A stretch of DNA of 64,000 nt from Pseudomonas sp. BN411 (GCF_029871235.1 NZ_SSOM01000019.1:1-64000); one strand, 5' to 3'; counted from the first letter of the stretch, positions 1 to 8,879 are shown. The notes: a model not told the origin generated them from the letters alone. Numbers and translations are program-made.

Positions 1-62
1 TGAATCGCCCCTAGTTTCGTAGACACCTCCAAGCCTCATAATGAGGCCCGTTAGGAGGTGCC

Positions 63-341
63 ATGAGCAACCAGCGTTACCCCGAAGAATTCAAAATCGA
101 AGCGGTCAAGCAAGTGACCGAGCGCGGCCTCCCCGTAGCCGAGGTGGCAGCGCGGTTAGGCATGTCGGTGCACAGCCTGTATGCCTGGATCAAGCGCTAC
201 GGCAAGCCCCAGGCGCAGCGGCAGCAAGAAGATGATCAGCAGGCCGAACTGCGTCGTCTACGCGCCGAACTCAAGCGAGTGACCGAAGAGCGAGACATCC
301 TAAAAAAGGCCGCCGCGTACTTTGCCAAGGAGTCCGGCTGA
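63..341 (+). CDS. IS3-family transposase OrfA (helix-turn-helix protein)
   Basis: This 92-residue protein is the DNA-binding OrfA of an IS3-family element; it recognises the inverted repeats. The N-terminal half carries the HTH_Tnp_1 type helix-turn-helix (residues about 5-45, with EEFKIEAVKQV and LGMSVHSLYAWIKRYG). The C-terminal half is a charged leucine-rich coiled coil (QAELRRLRAELKRVTEERDILKKA) used for dimerisation. An AGGAGG ribosome-binding site sits 6 bases before the ATG. Near the end of the gene a slippery heptamer A AAA AAG (302-308) is in the correct phase for a programmed -1 frameshift, giving the OrfAB fusion transposase. Length is normal for the family. Confidence 0.95.
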   Translation: MSNQRYPEEFKIEAVKQVTERGLPVAEVAARLGMSVHSLYAWIKRYGKPQAQRQQEDDQQAELRRLRAELKRVTEERDILKKAAAYFAKESG

Positions 342-367
342 AGTACGCCTTCATCAGCAAGCTGTCG

Positions 368-1213
368 GTGGAGTACCCGGTACGGCGTCTCTGCCAGACC
401 CTGAAAGTGCATCCCAGCGGTTACTACGCCTGGCTGGCCGAGCCGAAATCCGTACGCGCCAAGGAAGATCAGCGCCTGCTCGGGTTGATCAAACATGCCT
501 GGCTGGAAAGCGGTGGGGTCTACGGCTATCGCAAGATTCACGACGACCTGCGTGAGCTGGGAGAGTCCTGTGGCCGGCACCGCGTGGCTCGCCTGATGCG
601 GGGAGAAGGGCTGCGCTCGCAGACCGGCTATCGTCGGCGCCCCGGCTATTACGGCGGCCGGCCAACGGTAGCTTCGCCCAATCGCCTGGAGCGGCAGTTC
701 AACGTCAGTGAACCGAACAAGGTCTGGGTCACCGACATCACCTACATCCGCACCTATGAGGGTTGGTTGTATTTGGCGGTGGTGCTGGATCTGTTTTCAC
801 GCCAGGTGATCGGCTGGTCGATGAAGCCACGGATGTGCAGCGACCTGGCCATCGATGCCCTGTTGATGGCGGTCTGGCGGCGCAAGCCCAAGCAGGAAGT
901 GATGATCCACTCCGACCAGGGCAGCCAGTTCAGCAGCTCGGATTGGCAGAGTTTCCTCAAGGCCAACAACCTGATCAGCAGCATGAGCCGACGCGGCAAC
1001 TGCCACGACAACGCGGTAGCGGAAAGCTTTTTTCAGTTGCTGAAACGGGAACGCATCCGACGGAAGACCTACGGCACCCGCGAAGAAGCTCGGAGTGATG
1101 TGTTCGATTACATCGAGATGTTTTATAACCCCAAACGCCGGCACAGCAGCGCTATGCAGCTATCGCCAGTGGAGTTTGAAAAGCGCTATTTCCAGAGCTT
1201 GGAGAGTGTCTAG
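368..1213 (+). CDS. IS3-family transposase OrfB (DDE integrase core)
   Basis: This is the catalytic half of the IS3 transposase. The HTH_21-like N-terminal segment (GGVYGYRKIHDDL) is followed by a retroviral-integrase-type DDE domain: first Asp in WVTDITYI, second Asp in IHSDQGSQFSS, Glu in NCHDNAVAESFF. The C-terminus has the usual FYNPKRRHSSAMQLSPVEFE block. The frame is open upstream and lies -1 relative to orfA, so the protein is probably made mainly as an OrfAB fusion through the A AAA AAG site at 302-308. The start given here is a GTG with little ribosome-binding support; the fused start at 63 is more meaningful. All catalytic residues are present. Confidence 0.94.
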   Translation: MEYPVRRLCQTLKVHPSGYYAWLAEPKSVRAKEDQRLLGLIKHAWLESGGVYGYRKIHDDLRELGESCGRHRVARLMRGEGLRSQTGYRRRPGYYGGRPTVASPNRLERQFNVSEPNKVWVTDITYIRTYEGWLYLAVVLDLFSRQVIGWSMKPRMCSDLAIDALLMAVWRRKPKQEVMIHSDQGSQFSSSDWQSFLKANNLISSMSRRGNCHDNAVAESFFQLLKRERIRRKTYGTREEARSDVFDYIEMFYNPKRRHSSAMQLSPVEFEKRYFQSLESV

Positions 1214-1231
1214 GAAAGCCGGGGCGATTCA

Positions 1232-1530
1232 CCTGACGGTGATTGACGACTTCACTAAGCAATCGGTGGGCAAACGGTCCGCTAAAGCCAATAGCTGCCT
1301 GCTGGAACCGGCTGAAATCGACCCATAGCTGCAGGTGGGAGCTGGCAGCAACTGGCCAGAAGCAGAAGTTTAGAGTAGGAGAAATATGCTCCGCTGAGTT
1401 CCAGCACCGGTAGATCAAGGATCAGGAAGGCCAGCCCAAGAGCCGCGTAATCACTCCCCTTACTGGGCGGTGACTCTTCTACCATTCTCATTGTCGAAGC
1501 CTGGGAACGCTCACGCTGTAAGGAGCAGTT
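1232..1530. other. intergenic DNA between IS3 element and Nudix gene
   Basis: About 300 bases without a convincing gene. The first 45 bases, in the plus frame, read LTVIDDFTKQSV, which resembles the integrase-core block of another IS3-type transposase and may be a remnant of an older element. The rest holds short inverted repeats around 1329-1365 and no recognisable gene. Confidence 0.4.
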
Positions 1531-1902
1531 ATGGGCAATGCACTCAAGATCCGAGCTACAGTGATCTGCCGTCGAGACAACGAGGTATTGCTCGTCCGCA
1601 AGACTCAGAAGAAATGGAACCTTCCGGGTGGGCGGGTTGAGCCTGACGAGGCTCCACCGCAAGCGGCTCATCGGGAACTCATGGAGGAAATCGGGCTGGA
1701 AGCGGAACAGCTCGATTTTGTTACCCAGCTTGAGCTGTTCGAAACCCTCCACCATGTCTTCCATGCCCAGCTTCCCACGACGCAGGCTCCGCGGCCGCTC
1801 AATGAAATTGCAGAGTGCCGTTGGTTCCGGCTGGACTCTCTTGACGACCGCAAATGCCACAAGGCTGTAAGTCGCTTGTTCAAGGCTGTGCAGGTGCCTT
1901 AG
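1531..1902 (+). CDS. Nudix family hydrolase
   Basis: A 123-residue small Nudix protein that would hydrolyse a nucleoside diphosphate linked to another moiety; the substrate cannot be told from sequence. The Nudix box is complete and canonical: G(x5)E(x7)RELMEEIGL, reading from the second Gly of LPGGRVEPDE through AHRELMEEIGLEAE (roughly residues 36-60). The metal-binding glutamates are present. The start is supported by AAGGAG (1519-1524) upstream of ATG 1531. It is a single-gene unit between the IS3 element and a strong hairpin terminator at 1982-2005. It is close in length to MutT and other single-domain housecleaning Nudix enzymes. Confidence 0.9.
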   Translation: MGNALKIRATVICRRDNEVLLVRKTQKKWNLPGGRVEPDEAPPQAAHRELMEEIGLEAEQLDFVTQLELFETLHHVFHAQLPTTQAPRPLNEIAECRWFRLDSLDDRKCHKAVSRLFKAVQVP

Positions 1903-1981
1903 CAACTGGCGGGAGCGCGAGCGACTGCCTATGCTGTTGAACGTTGGGAAGTAAATGGCTTATATCGACACTCTCGCTTGA

Positions 1982-2005
1982 GCCGGGGCAATGCCCCGGC
2001 TTTTT
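1982..2005 (+). terminator. rho-independent terminator after the Nudix gene
   Basis: Perfect 8-bp GC stem (GCCGGGGC 1982-1989 and GCCCCGGC 1993-2000) with a 3-base loop, followed by TTTTT. It lies 80 bases after the Nudix stop and 28 bases before the end of the convergent pentapeptide gene. Confidence 0.85.
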
Positions 2006-2032
2006 GTTGCCTGCAATTTCCATCGTCGCCGC

Positions 2033-2680
2033 TCAGTCCCACCCGCTCGGACAGCCCTTGCAGCCTTCCATGTTGGTAGCCTGAAAGGTGGCGTAATGCT
2101 TGCGGGCGCCGGTCAGGTCGGCGTTCTCCAGGTTGGCTTCGCTGATCTTGGCTTCCTGCAGGTTGGCGTCGCGCAGGTCGGCGTCCTTGAGGTCGGCTTT
2201 GCTCATCCAGGCCATTTCCAGGTCGGCGGCCTGGAGATTGACCTTATGCATCTTCGCTCCCGACAGGCGCGAAAACTCCAGGTAGGCCGCAGTGAGGTCC
2301 GCTCCTTCGAACTGCGCAGCCTGGGCGAACATCCCCCAGCCCTGTACGGCCACCATGCGGCTGTCGCGCAGGTCCGCCAGGCGCAGGTTCGCCTGCTGTA
2401 GGCTAGCGCGGGTCAGGTTGGCGCCTGCCAGGCGTGCCTTTTCCAGATTGGCCAGGTCGAGCCTGGCGTGGCGCAGATCGGCGCCTTCGAGGTTAGCGCC
2501 GGAAAGGTTCATCTTGCCCATGTCCTGGTTGGCCAGGTTAGCGCCGCGAAGGTCTGCGCCGGGGCAGTGGCTTTCCGGAGCGATGCGGCAGCCGTTGATC
2601 ACCAGGTCACCGTCGTCGGCGATCGCGAGGCTGGTGGCAGCCAGCAAGACGAATGGAAGGAACAGGGTCAGGTTCTTCAT
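2033..2680 (-). CDS. pentapeptide repeat protein, exported
   Basis: A 215-residue protein with an N-terminal signal peptide (Lys-Asn-Leu start, hydrophobic core, cleavage after about residue 20, ASLAIA-DD). About 30 pentapeptide repeats of the A(D/N)LXX type follow (for example ADLRG, ANLEG, ADLRH, ADLKD, ADLRD, ANLQE, ANLEN, ADLTG), which form a right-handed quadrilateral beta-helix. Two Cys near the start (NGCRI, SHCPG) and a terminal CKGCPS suggest disulfides, consistent with a periplasmic location. The ATG at 2680 was chosen over the longer frame because it begins the signal peptide. It starts 59 bp after the exaA stop, on the same strand, so it is probably co-transcribed with the ethanol dehydrogenase gene. 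Function unknown. Confidence 0.88.
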   Translation of the reverse strand: MKNLTLFLPFVLLAATSLAIADDGDLVINGCRIAPESHCPGADLRGANLANQDMGKMNLSGANLEGADLRHARLDLANLEKARLAGANLTRASLQQANLRLADLRDSRMVAVQGWGMFAQAAQFEGADLTAAYLEFSRLSGAKMHKVNLQAADLEMAWMSKADLKDADLRDANLQEAKISEANLENADLTGARKHYATFQATNMEGCKGCPSGWD

Positions 2681-2739
2681 GGCAGGTTTCCAGGTGAACA
2701 GGGAAAGGAAAACCGGGGCACTGGGCCCCGGTCCGTCAC

Positions 2740-4608
2740 TCAGCGTTGCGCCGTCTTGTCCCAGCTCGGCAGCTTGAACACCCAGAAGGAACCGCCCTGG
2801 GCCACGGGCTTGGTCAGCTCGGCCATGTCGCCGCCCCAGAGGGGAACTGCGCCGCCGTAACCCACGGTCACGCCGATGTACTGCTCGCCGTCCTGCTCCC
2901 AGGTGATGGGCGGGGAGACGATGCCGCTGCCTGTCTGGAACTGCCACAGCTCCTTGCCGTTCTTGGCATCGAAGGCCTTGAGGAAACCGTCGCCGGTACC
3001 GGTGAACACCAGGTTGCCCTTGGTGGCCAGCACGCCGGCCCAGAGTGGCAGGCGTTCCTTGTGCTCCCAGACCACTTTGCCGGTGGTGGGGTTCATGGCT
3101 CGCAGAATGCCGACGTGGTCGTCATACATGCGCTTGATGCGGAAGCCCTGGCCGAGGTATGCCGAGCCCTTCTTGTAGGACAGTTCCTCGGTCCAGTAGT
3201 CCTCCTTCCAGTGGTTGGCCGGCACGTAGAACAGACCCGTGTCTTGGCTGTAGGCCATGGGGTTCCAGTTCTTGCCTCCGAGGAAGGGCGGCGAGACTTC
3301 CACCGGCTTGCCGTGCTTCTGGCCCGGCTCGGGCAGCTGCGGACGCTGGTTGGGGTTCTCAACCGGGCGGCCGGTCTTCATGTCGATATGGCTGGCCCAG
3401 GAGATGTTGTCGACAAAGGGGAAGGCGTTCTGCAGCTTGCCGTTGCTGCGGTCCACGACATAGAAGAAGCCGTTGCGGTCGGCGTGGGCGGTGGCCTTGA
3501 TGGTCTTGCCGTCCTTGCCCTTGTAGTCGAACAGCACCAGTTCGTTGTTGCCGGAGAAGTCCCAGGCGTCATTGGGGGTGTGCTGGTAGAACCACTTCAC
3601 CTCGCCGGTGCTCGGGTCTACACCTACCTGCCCGGAGGTGTAAAGGCTGTTGAAGTCCTTCGGATCTCCACCGTCCGCGGTGCGCGCCCAGCCGTTCCAG
3701 GGAGCCGGGTTGCCGGCGCCCACGATGATGGTGTTGGTCTCCGGGTCGAAGCTCGCGCTCTGCCAGGGGGCGCCGCCGCCGTGGCTCCAGGCTTCCTTCT
3801 TGCCGGTGGGGGAGTTTCGGTCGTCCGGCCAGGATGGTGCCTTGACGTCGCCGGTGGGGGTGCTGTCTTTACCGTTCAGGCGGCCCATGTGGCCTTCGAC
3901 GAAGGGGCGCATCCACACCTCTTCGCCGGTATCCGGATCGCGGGCATAGAGCTGGCCGACCACGCCGAACTCGTCGCCGGAGCTACCGTGGATCAGCAGG
4001 ACCTTGCCGGTCTTCTGGTCCTTCACGATGGTCGGTGCGCCAGTCATGGTGTAGCCGGCACCGTGATCGCCGAACTTCTTGTTCCAGACTACCTTGCCGG
4101 TCTTCTTGTCCAAGGCGACCACGCGGGCATCCAGTGTGCCGAAGAAAATCTTGTCGCCGTAGATGGCCGCGCCGCGGTTGATCACGTCGCAACAGGGCCG
4201 GATGTCATCGGGCAGGCGGTGGTTGTAGGTCCACAGGCGGTGGCCGGTCTTTGCGTCGAGGGCGAAGACGCGGGAATAGGAAGCGGTGACGTAGATCACC
4301 CCGTCGCTGACGATGGCCTGGGATTCCTGGCCGCGCTGCTTCTCGTCGCCGAAGGAAAAGGACCAGGCCGGGGCCAGCTTGAACACGTTGTCGGCGTTGA
4401 CCTGGGCCAGCGGGCTCCAGCGTTGGGCATTGGTGCCGAGGCCGTACTGCAGCACGTCGCCGGTGGTGTTGTGGTCGTTGGCGATGTCGTCCCAGGTGAC
4501 GCTCTTCGCGAAGGCGCCGCCGGCCGCGGCCAGGCCCCCGATGAGCAGCAGACAGCGGATGGTCGTGGCGAGCGGGTTGGCAGGAGAGGGTAGCGATCTT
4601 GTTGTCAT
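2740..4608 (-). CDS. exaA: PQQ-dependent (quinoprotein) ethanol dehydrogenase
   Basis: A 622-residue periplasmic quinoprotein alcohol dehydrogenase that oxidises ethanol and other primary alcohols using PQQ and calcium, passing electrons to a cytochrome c. Start MTTRS leads into a signal peptide (cleavage after GGAFA, mature KSVTWDDI). The eight-bladed propeller is marked by W-motifs. The vicinal disulfide pair is present ([10 protein letters not shown]), as is the catalytic Asp in [11 protein letters not shown]. The sequence is very close to the Pseudomonas aeruginosa ExaA I know (623 residues). No exaB cytochrome, exaC aldehyde dehydrogenase or pqq genes lie next to it; instead a pentapeptide gene follows. 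A divergent two-component system upstream probably controls it. Confidence 0.96.
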   Translation of the reverse strand: MTTRSLPSPANPLATTIRCLLLIGGLAAAGGAFAKSVTWDDIANDHNTTGDVLQYGLGTNAQRWSPLAQVNADNVFKLAPAWSFSFGDEKQRGQESQAIVSDGVIYVTASYSRVFALDAKTGHRLWTYNHRLPDDIRPCCDVINRGAAIYGDKIFFGTLDARVVALDKKTGKVVWNKKFGDHGAGYTMTGAPTIVKDQKTGKVLLIHGSSGDEFGVVGQLYARDPDTGEEVWMRPFVEGHMGRLNGKDSTPTGDVKAPSWPDDRNSPTGKKEAWSHGGGAPWQSASFDPETNTIIVGAGNPAPWNGWARTADGGDPKDFNSLYTSGQVGVDPSTGEVKWFYQHTPNDAWDFSGNNELVLFDYKGKDGKTIKATAHADRNGFFYVVDRSNGKLQNAFPFVDNISWASHIDMKTGRPVENPNQRPQLPEPGQKHGKPVEVSPPFLGGKNWNPMAYSQDTGLFYVPANHWKEDYWTEELSYKKGSAYLGQGFRIKRMYDDHVGILRAMNPTTGKVVWEHKERLPLWAGVLATKGNLVFTGTGDGFLKAFDAKNGKELWQFQTGSGIVSPPITWEQDGEQYIGVTVGYGGAVPLWGGDMAELTKPVAQGGSFWVFKLPSWDKTAQR

Positions 4609-4907
4609 GGTTGCGATTCCCATAGTCGATGGATACGGGGCAATGTGCTGGCCCAGCGTCTCGAATAGTGGGATTCGCGCCTTTTCCTTGATACGGAAAT
4701 GCTCCCGCGCATGCCGGGAAAACTTCCCAGTGCGCCCATGAATTGGGCTTGCCACCAAATCCTCTGTCGCCACCTCCCGAGGAGCCAATACCAAGGGCGG
4801 CTAATGCGACTGCTACCAAGGTGCCGGTCGGGCATTACCAAGGTAGTAGAAGCTGGTCGTCAATTCGGCCCTAGCATGGTTGCACATGAACCAGAAGGAG
4901 GCCGTCC
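4609..4907. promoter_or_regulatory. divergent control region between exaA and the leader ORF/kinase genes
   Basis: About 300 bp with no gene, holding the promoters of exaA (leftward) and of the two-component operon (rightward). Three direct copies of TACCAAGG (4789, 4814 and 4836) are spaced 25 and 22 bp apart, about two helical turns. The last copy extends to the palindrome TACCAAGGTA. They are candidate binding sites for the LuxR-type response regulator encoded to the right. I did not identify -35/-10 boxes with confidence. Confidence 0.45.
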
Positions 4908-5000
4908 ATGCGCATCCTCAGGCACCTGCTATTACCCTTGCTGCCGATCCTCAGCCCGCTCGGTTTAGACCGCCCCGGTGCTGCCGGTCATCTGGCTTGA
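4908..5000 (+). CDS. possible 30-residue hydrophobic leader peptide
   Basis: A small open frame with an excellent ribosome-binding site (AAGGAGG at 4895-4901, 6 bases before ATG 4908). It encodes a 30-residue peptide with a basic start (MRILRH) and a leucine-rich core (LLLPLLPILSPLGL), resembling a signal or membrane-inserting peptide. Its TGA at 4998-5000 lies 15 bp before the ATG of the sensor kinase gene, so translation of the two may be coupled. I recognise no family. It is either a true small membrane or secreted peptide or a translational leader. Confidence 0.5.
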   Translation: MRILRHLLLPLLPILSPLGLDRPGAAGHLA

Positions 5001-5015
5001 GTGGTGAGGCCCGCC

Positions 5016-6278
5016 ATGTCCGCGCTATGGCGAATCAACCTGCTGGTGACCCTGTTCTTCGCTCTGGTGGGTGCTGCCTGCCTGGCCCTGCTGCTGCGCC
5101 AGGCGGGGCAGGACGTGCACCGGGAGCTGATGGCCGCCGAAGCAGTGACGGAGTACCTGCGGGAAGCGGCGCGGCGTGATCCAGCGGCCTTGCAGCCGCA
5201 CCTCACCGATAGTCTGCGGCATGTGCGCGTCCACCGTCTGGACCAGCCCGCCGCCGAACCGGCGCCCGGTCCGTTGCAACGCTGGCTGGCCCACTGGCTC
5301 TATCCCGCCGGCAATGCAGACACCGAAACGTTGCTGCTGGCCGATGGCAGTAAGGTACGTATTAGCGTCGACCCGCGCGACGAAGTGGACGAGATACGCG
5401 ATTCCCTGCAGCAACTACTATTGCTTTTCGGCCTGGCCCTGGGTCTCAGCCTGATGGCTATCCGCTGGGCAGTGCGCCGGGGCTTGCGAGTGCTGGATGA
5501 ACTGCTGCGAGCCTTGCAGCAGGTGTCCCGTGGCGACTTGCAGGCCCGCCTTCCGCCTCATTCATCCGCCGAATCCCGGCGGCTGGCCGGACACTTCAAC
5601 CTGATGGCCACCTCCCTGGAGAGGGTAAAGACCGAGAATGCCGAACTCACCCACGCGCTGTTGGCCTTGCAGGAGCGTGAGCGTCGGCAACTGGCCCAGG
5701 CCCTGCACGACGACCTCGGTCAGTACCTGGCGGGCATCCGCGCCCAGCTCTTCCTATTGCGCAATGTCAGCGGGCAACTGCCGGTGGTGCATCGTACCGC
5801 CGAGGCCCTGGAGAACAATTGCCAGCACCTTCAGGATGGTTTTCGCGCATTGGTCCGCGATCTCTATCCGGTAATGCTGGAGCGCCTGGAGTTGGCCGAG
5901 GCATTTCACCTGCTCGGCCAGCAGTGGCAGCAGGCCCATGGCATCACCTGCCACATGCAGCTGGCCGACGAATTGCCGCCACTTTCTTGCGAAGCCAAGG
6001 CCCATCTCTACCGCCTGTTGCAGGAAGCCCTGACCAATGTGGTGCGCCATGCAGGCGCGAGCGAGGTGCGGGTGCGCCTTCGCGCCGGACGGCGACGGCT
6101 GCGCCTGCTGGTGCGTGACGACGGCCGAGGCGCCGGAAGCCTCGCCGGCGGAGGAATTGGCCTGCGCTCCATGCGCGAGCGCGCCCGCTGCCTGGGTGGC
6201 GAACTAAAACTGCTGACGCGCCCCGGCGCCGGACTGGCGCTGTGCCTCAGCGTGCCCGTGGAGGAGCTTGGACCATGA
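5016..6278 (+). CDS. sensor histidine kinase, NarL/UhpB type
   Basis: A 420-residue membrane kinase. The first membrane segment is at about residues 8-28, a periplasmic domain of about 100 residues follows, and the second segment is at about 131-149. Next come a HAMP linker (VSRGDLQARLP) and a HisKA_3 dimerisation domain with the phospho-acceptor His in LAQALHDDLGQYLAGIR (about residue 231). The HATPase domain has the N box EALTNVVRHA and G boxes DDGRGAG and GGIGLRSMRERA. ATG 5016 is preferred over GTG 5001 because GGTGAGG lies 6 bases before it. Its stop overlaps the start of the response regulator gene. Placement divergent from exaA suggests control of alcohol oxidation, as with the EraS/ErcS kinases of P. 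aeruginosa; that role is inferred. Confidence 0.9.
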   Translation: MSALWRINLLVTLFFALVGAACLALLLRQAGQDVHRELMAAEAVTEYLREAARRDPAALQPHLTDSLRHVRVHRLDQPAAEPAPGPLQRWLAHWLYPAGNADTETLLLADGSKVRISVDPRDEVDEIRDSLQQLLLLFGLALGLSLMAIRWAVRRGLRVLDELLRALQQVSRGDLQARLPPHSSAESRRLAGHFNLMATSLERVKTENAELTHALLALQERERRQLAQALHDDLGQYLAGIRAQLFLLRNVSGQLPVVHRTAEALENNCQHLQDGFRALVRDLYPVMLERLELAEAFHLLGQQWQQAHGITCHMQLADELPPLSCEAKAHLYRLLQEALTNVVRHAGASEVRVRLRAGRRRLRLLVRDDGRGAGSLAGGGIGLRSMRERARCLGGELKLLTRPGAGLALCLSVPVEELGP

Positions 6279-6907
6279 AAATCCTGTTGGTAGACGATCA
6301 TGCCGTGGTGCGCCAGGGCTACGCTGCGCTTCTCGGCGCCCTGCTACCGGAGGTACGGGTGAGCGAGGCAGGAAGCGGCGAGGAAGCGCTGCAGAAGGTG
6401 CAGGAAGATATCCCCAATCTAGTTATCGTGGACGTCGGGTTGCCCGGCATCAGTGGCCTGGAAGTCACCCGCCGGCTGCGCCGGCGCTTGCCGCAACTGC
6501 GTGTGTTGTTCTTCAGCATGCACGACGAGCTTCCCCTCGTACGCCAGGCCCTGGACGCAGGTGCTACCGGCTACATCACCAAGAGTTCTCCTCCGGAAGT
6601 GCTACTGGAAGCGGTGCGGCGCATCCTCGCCGGCTACCTCTACATCGAGCAGCCGCTTGCCACCCAGCTAGCCTGCCAGCAGACCGATGATCCGCGCCTA
6701 CGTGGTATCAGCCAGCGGGAATTCGAGATCTTCGTGATGCTCACCCGTGGCATGCCAGCCAGGGAGATCTCAGAGCGTCTGTGCATCAGCGGCAAGACGG
6801 TTTCCAACTACGTGACCCAGCTGAAAAGCAAATTGCAGGTGGAGTCCCAGGCGGAGATGGTGCACCTGGCGATTGATACCGGCGTATTGCGGATGGCAGC
6901 GCGTTAA
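6275..6907 (+). CDS. LuxR/NarL-family response regulator
   Basis: A 210-residue two-domain regulator. The receiver domain (residues 1-120) has the acidic pair DD at 7-8, phospho-acceptor Asp53 in VIVDVGLPG and Lys in GYITKSS. The C-terminal GerE/LuxR helix-turn-helix reads ISQREFEIFVMLTRGMPAREI...SGKTVSNYVTQLKSKL. The start at 6275 overlaps the kinase stop as ATGA, with GAGGAG 8 bases upstream, so the two are translationally coupled partners. By position and type it resembles the EraR/ExaE-like regulators of PQQ ethanol oxidation in Pseudomonas. The TACCAAGG repeats near exaA are its most likely local targets, by inference. Confidence 0.92.
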   Translation: MKILLVDDHAVVRQGYAALLGALLPEVRVSEAGSGEEALQKVQEDIPNLVIVDVGLPGISGLEVTRRLRRRLPQLRVLFFSMHDELPLVRQALDAGATGYITKSSPPEVLLEAVRRILAGYLYIEQPLATQLACQQTDDPRLRGISQREFEIFVMLTRGMPAREISERLCISGKTVSNYVTQLKSKLQVESQAEMVHLAIDTGVLRMAAR

Positions 6908-8081
6908 GTGGGAGCGGCAGCGCTGCCCTTGGCACTTGCTAGGTCTTCGGGCCGATTAAGCTCCCTCACAAGGGGAGAATTTTTTGTAGTGGTTTTATGA
7001 AGCGTCTGCTTCTGGCCCAGGCCGTGTAAAAACGCAGCGGGTGATGAATAGCTGGACGTTGGATTGTTTTAGCTGCACCCAACGGCGCAGCTTTAGCCCT
7101 TTCTCGACGCTTGAGTAGCGCCAGATCAGACTTTGCCCAGCAGGGCATACCGCTGGATGCCCTCTATCGCATCTGTCGCGCGCCGAGGAGGCTGGTGAGC
7201 TGGATAACTTCATCCACCTGCGTTGATCAGCAAGTTCGAATCTCAGCCACTTCCTGGAGCCTGAGCAGTCGCCAACAAATACCCACAAAGGGATGGCGTC
7301 ACCCTGGTCCCGCTACCCCAAAAATGGGAGTCGACACCGAAATTGGATTGACTGCCGTATCTATTTTCCCCCTGTCTAGAAGGGACACATCAGGGCTGCC
7401 GCGGCATTGACCCGTTCCCCAAGGGCTCGCAGGCGTGCCGGCATCATTTCCCCTGGGTGTATCGACTCCAGCGTGCTCCTCCCTGGACAGAGAACCATTG
7501 ACGGCCACAGCTCTTCCCCATCGCTGTGGTGGCCCTCTTTCTCGGCCATGTGCATCAACTAGATTTATAGATAGCCCCACCGTCGGACCTGGGGCTTTCG
7601 ACTGGCGCGGCATTTCCTCCCCCAATGCGATTGCTCGCAGGCCGCGCCGGCCGCTTTTTACCCCACCTATGAGCATCAACCATCAAGGACTTCAGTCTTC
7701 AACAACTCGAAGGCTTTCTGCTCGTTGCACATGTTCTCCAACAGATACACGCCCACACGCACGCCCCGAATAATGCTGGTGCTTGGCGCGGGTGGCTAGG
7801 TCGCCGCGCAGTTCAATCAAGGTAAGCGTCCGGCGATCCCACCTTGCTAACAAATTCTTCGTGTCGCCTGCCGGCCTTCGGGCGACCCGCCGCCTGTTTA
7901 CGATTGCCGCCCCATGCACGGCAAAGCAGCGCCGCACATGGACAACCGCTTGCCTGGTCTATACCGTTGCCTGCCTGAAAAATCAGCCCTAGTGCTTCTA
8001 CAGCGACCAACGTAGACGAATCCTAACTAGCCAAGGCGCGGCTTGATCGTCGCCCGGGCGCGATCCTCTAAAAGACGACTG
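6908..8081. other. 1.2-kb stretch with no intact gene
   Basis: No open frame here has convincing coding character. On the minus strand, 7676-7940 looks like a decayed gene. One frame reads TLTLIELRGDLATRAKHQ, and after a one-base phase change another frame continues GVYLLENMCNEQKAFELLK to a stop at 7676-7678. I do not recognise the parent family. The rest may be scar tissue at the left side of the accessory region. Confidence 0.4.
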
Positions 8082-8879
8082 ATGGCCACCAGCAGAGCAA
8101 ATAACAAGCTAACCGTATTTGGTAGCGGCACCGTCATCGGTGCTATGGGGGGATTGATAGGATTGGGTGGTGCGGAGTTCAGGCTGCCGCTGCTAATTGG
8201 TCTCTTCGGCTTCGGTGCGCTGGAGGCGGTCATCCTCAACAAGGCCATGAGCTTGGTCGTGGTCGCGACTGCACTGCCGTTCCGAGCCTTCAGCGTTCCC
8301 TACGCGGCTGTCGTCGAACGGTGGGACATCATCGTCACGTTGCTTGCCGGAAGCCTGGCAGGCGCCTGGTTCGGAGCTGGGTGGGCTACCAAGCTCAGAA
8401 GCCAGACGCTGTATCGGGTTCTGGCCGTGCTGTTGGTAGGCATCGCCGCCGCTCTTCTATTCGGCCATGAAGCCAGCGCGACCGGCACTCCGCTATTTCA
8501 GGGGGTGACCTTAGCCAGCGTGGGCATCATCGTCGGCTTTGGCATAGGCGTGGTTGCTGCCCTCATGGGCGTCGCAGGCGGAGAACTGTTGATCCCCACA
8601 ATCGTCCTGCTTTTTGGTGCAGACCTTAAGCTAGCTGGCAGCCTTTCACTGGCGGTGAGCTTGCCGACCATGATCGTGGGCTTCACCCGCTACAGCCGCG
8701 ACCAAAGCTTCTCGATCATTCGGGCTCAGTTGCCGTTCATCCTGATCATGGCAGTGGGCTCGATTGTCGGTACCTTCATCGGCGGTCAACTGCTTGGCTT
8801 GATTTCAACGAGCTACCTGCTCCCTTTGCTGGCCGCGATTCTGCTGATCTCGTCGGTAAAAGTCTGGCGCCATGGCTGA
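8082..8879 (+). CDS. TauE/SafE-family membrane permease
   Basis: A 265-residue polytopic membrane protein with about eight hydrophobic segments and the internal duplication typical of TauE/SafE (DUF81) transporters. The first half has IGAMGGLIGLGGAEFRLPLL and the second VVAALMGVAGGELLIPTIVL. Members move sulfite, sulfoacetate or other anions across the inner membrane; the substrate is unknown here. ATG 8082 is preferred; a TTG at 8043 would add 13 residues, and neither has a strong ribosome-binding site. It is isolated between the gene-poor stretch and an IS66 remnant, so it may be cargo of the mobile region. Confidence 0.85.
   Translation: MATSRANNKLTVFGSGTVIGAMGGLIGLGGAEFRLPLLIGLFGFGALEAVILNKAMSLVVVATALPFRAFSVPYAAVVERWDIIVTLLAGSLAGAWFGAGWATKLRSQTLYRVLAVLLVGIAAALLFGHEASATGTPLFQGVTLASVGIIVGFGIGVVAALMGVAGGELLIPTIVLLFGADLKLAGSLSLAVSLPTMIVGFTRYSRDQSFSIIRAQLPFILIMAVGSIVGTFIGGQLLGLISTSYLLPLLAAILLISSVKVWRHG

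Larger units (their letters stand above)
1..1231 (+). mobile_element. complete IS3-family insertion sequence
   Basis: Imperfect terminal inverted repeats begin TGAATCGCCCC at base 1 and end with its complement at 1231; both ends continue with a matching TAGACAC block. They enclose the two overlapping-phase reading frames (orfA, orfB) typical of IS3. The target duplication cannot be checked because the window starts at the left end. The element looks intact and potentially active. I did not assign an IS name. Confidence 0.93.

Noticed and set aside
2746-4593. 615-codon open frame opposite exaA
   Set aside because: A GC-rich shadow of exaA; the similar long antisense frames over glmS, the atp genes, gyrB and glyS are rejected for the same reason.
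7226-7260. tRNA-like fragment (AGTTCGAATC near 7232)
   Set aside because: The flanking bases do not form a T-stem and no acceptor or anticodon arm is present.
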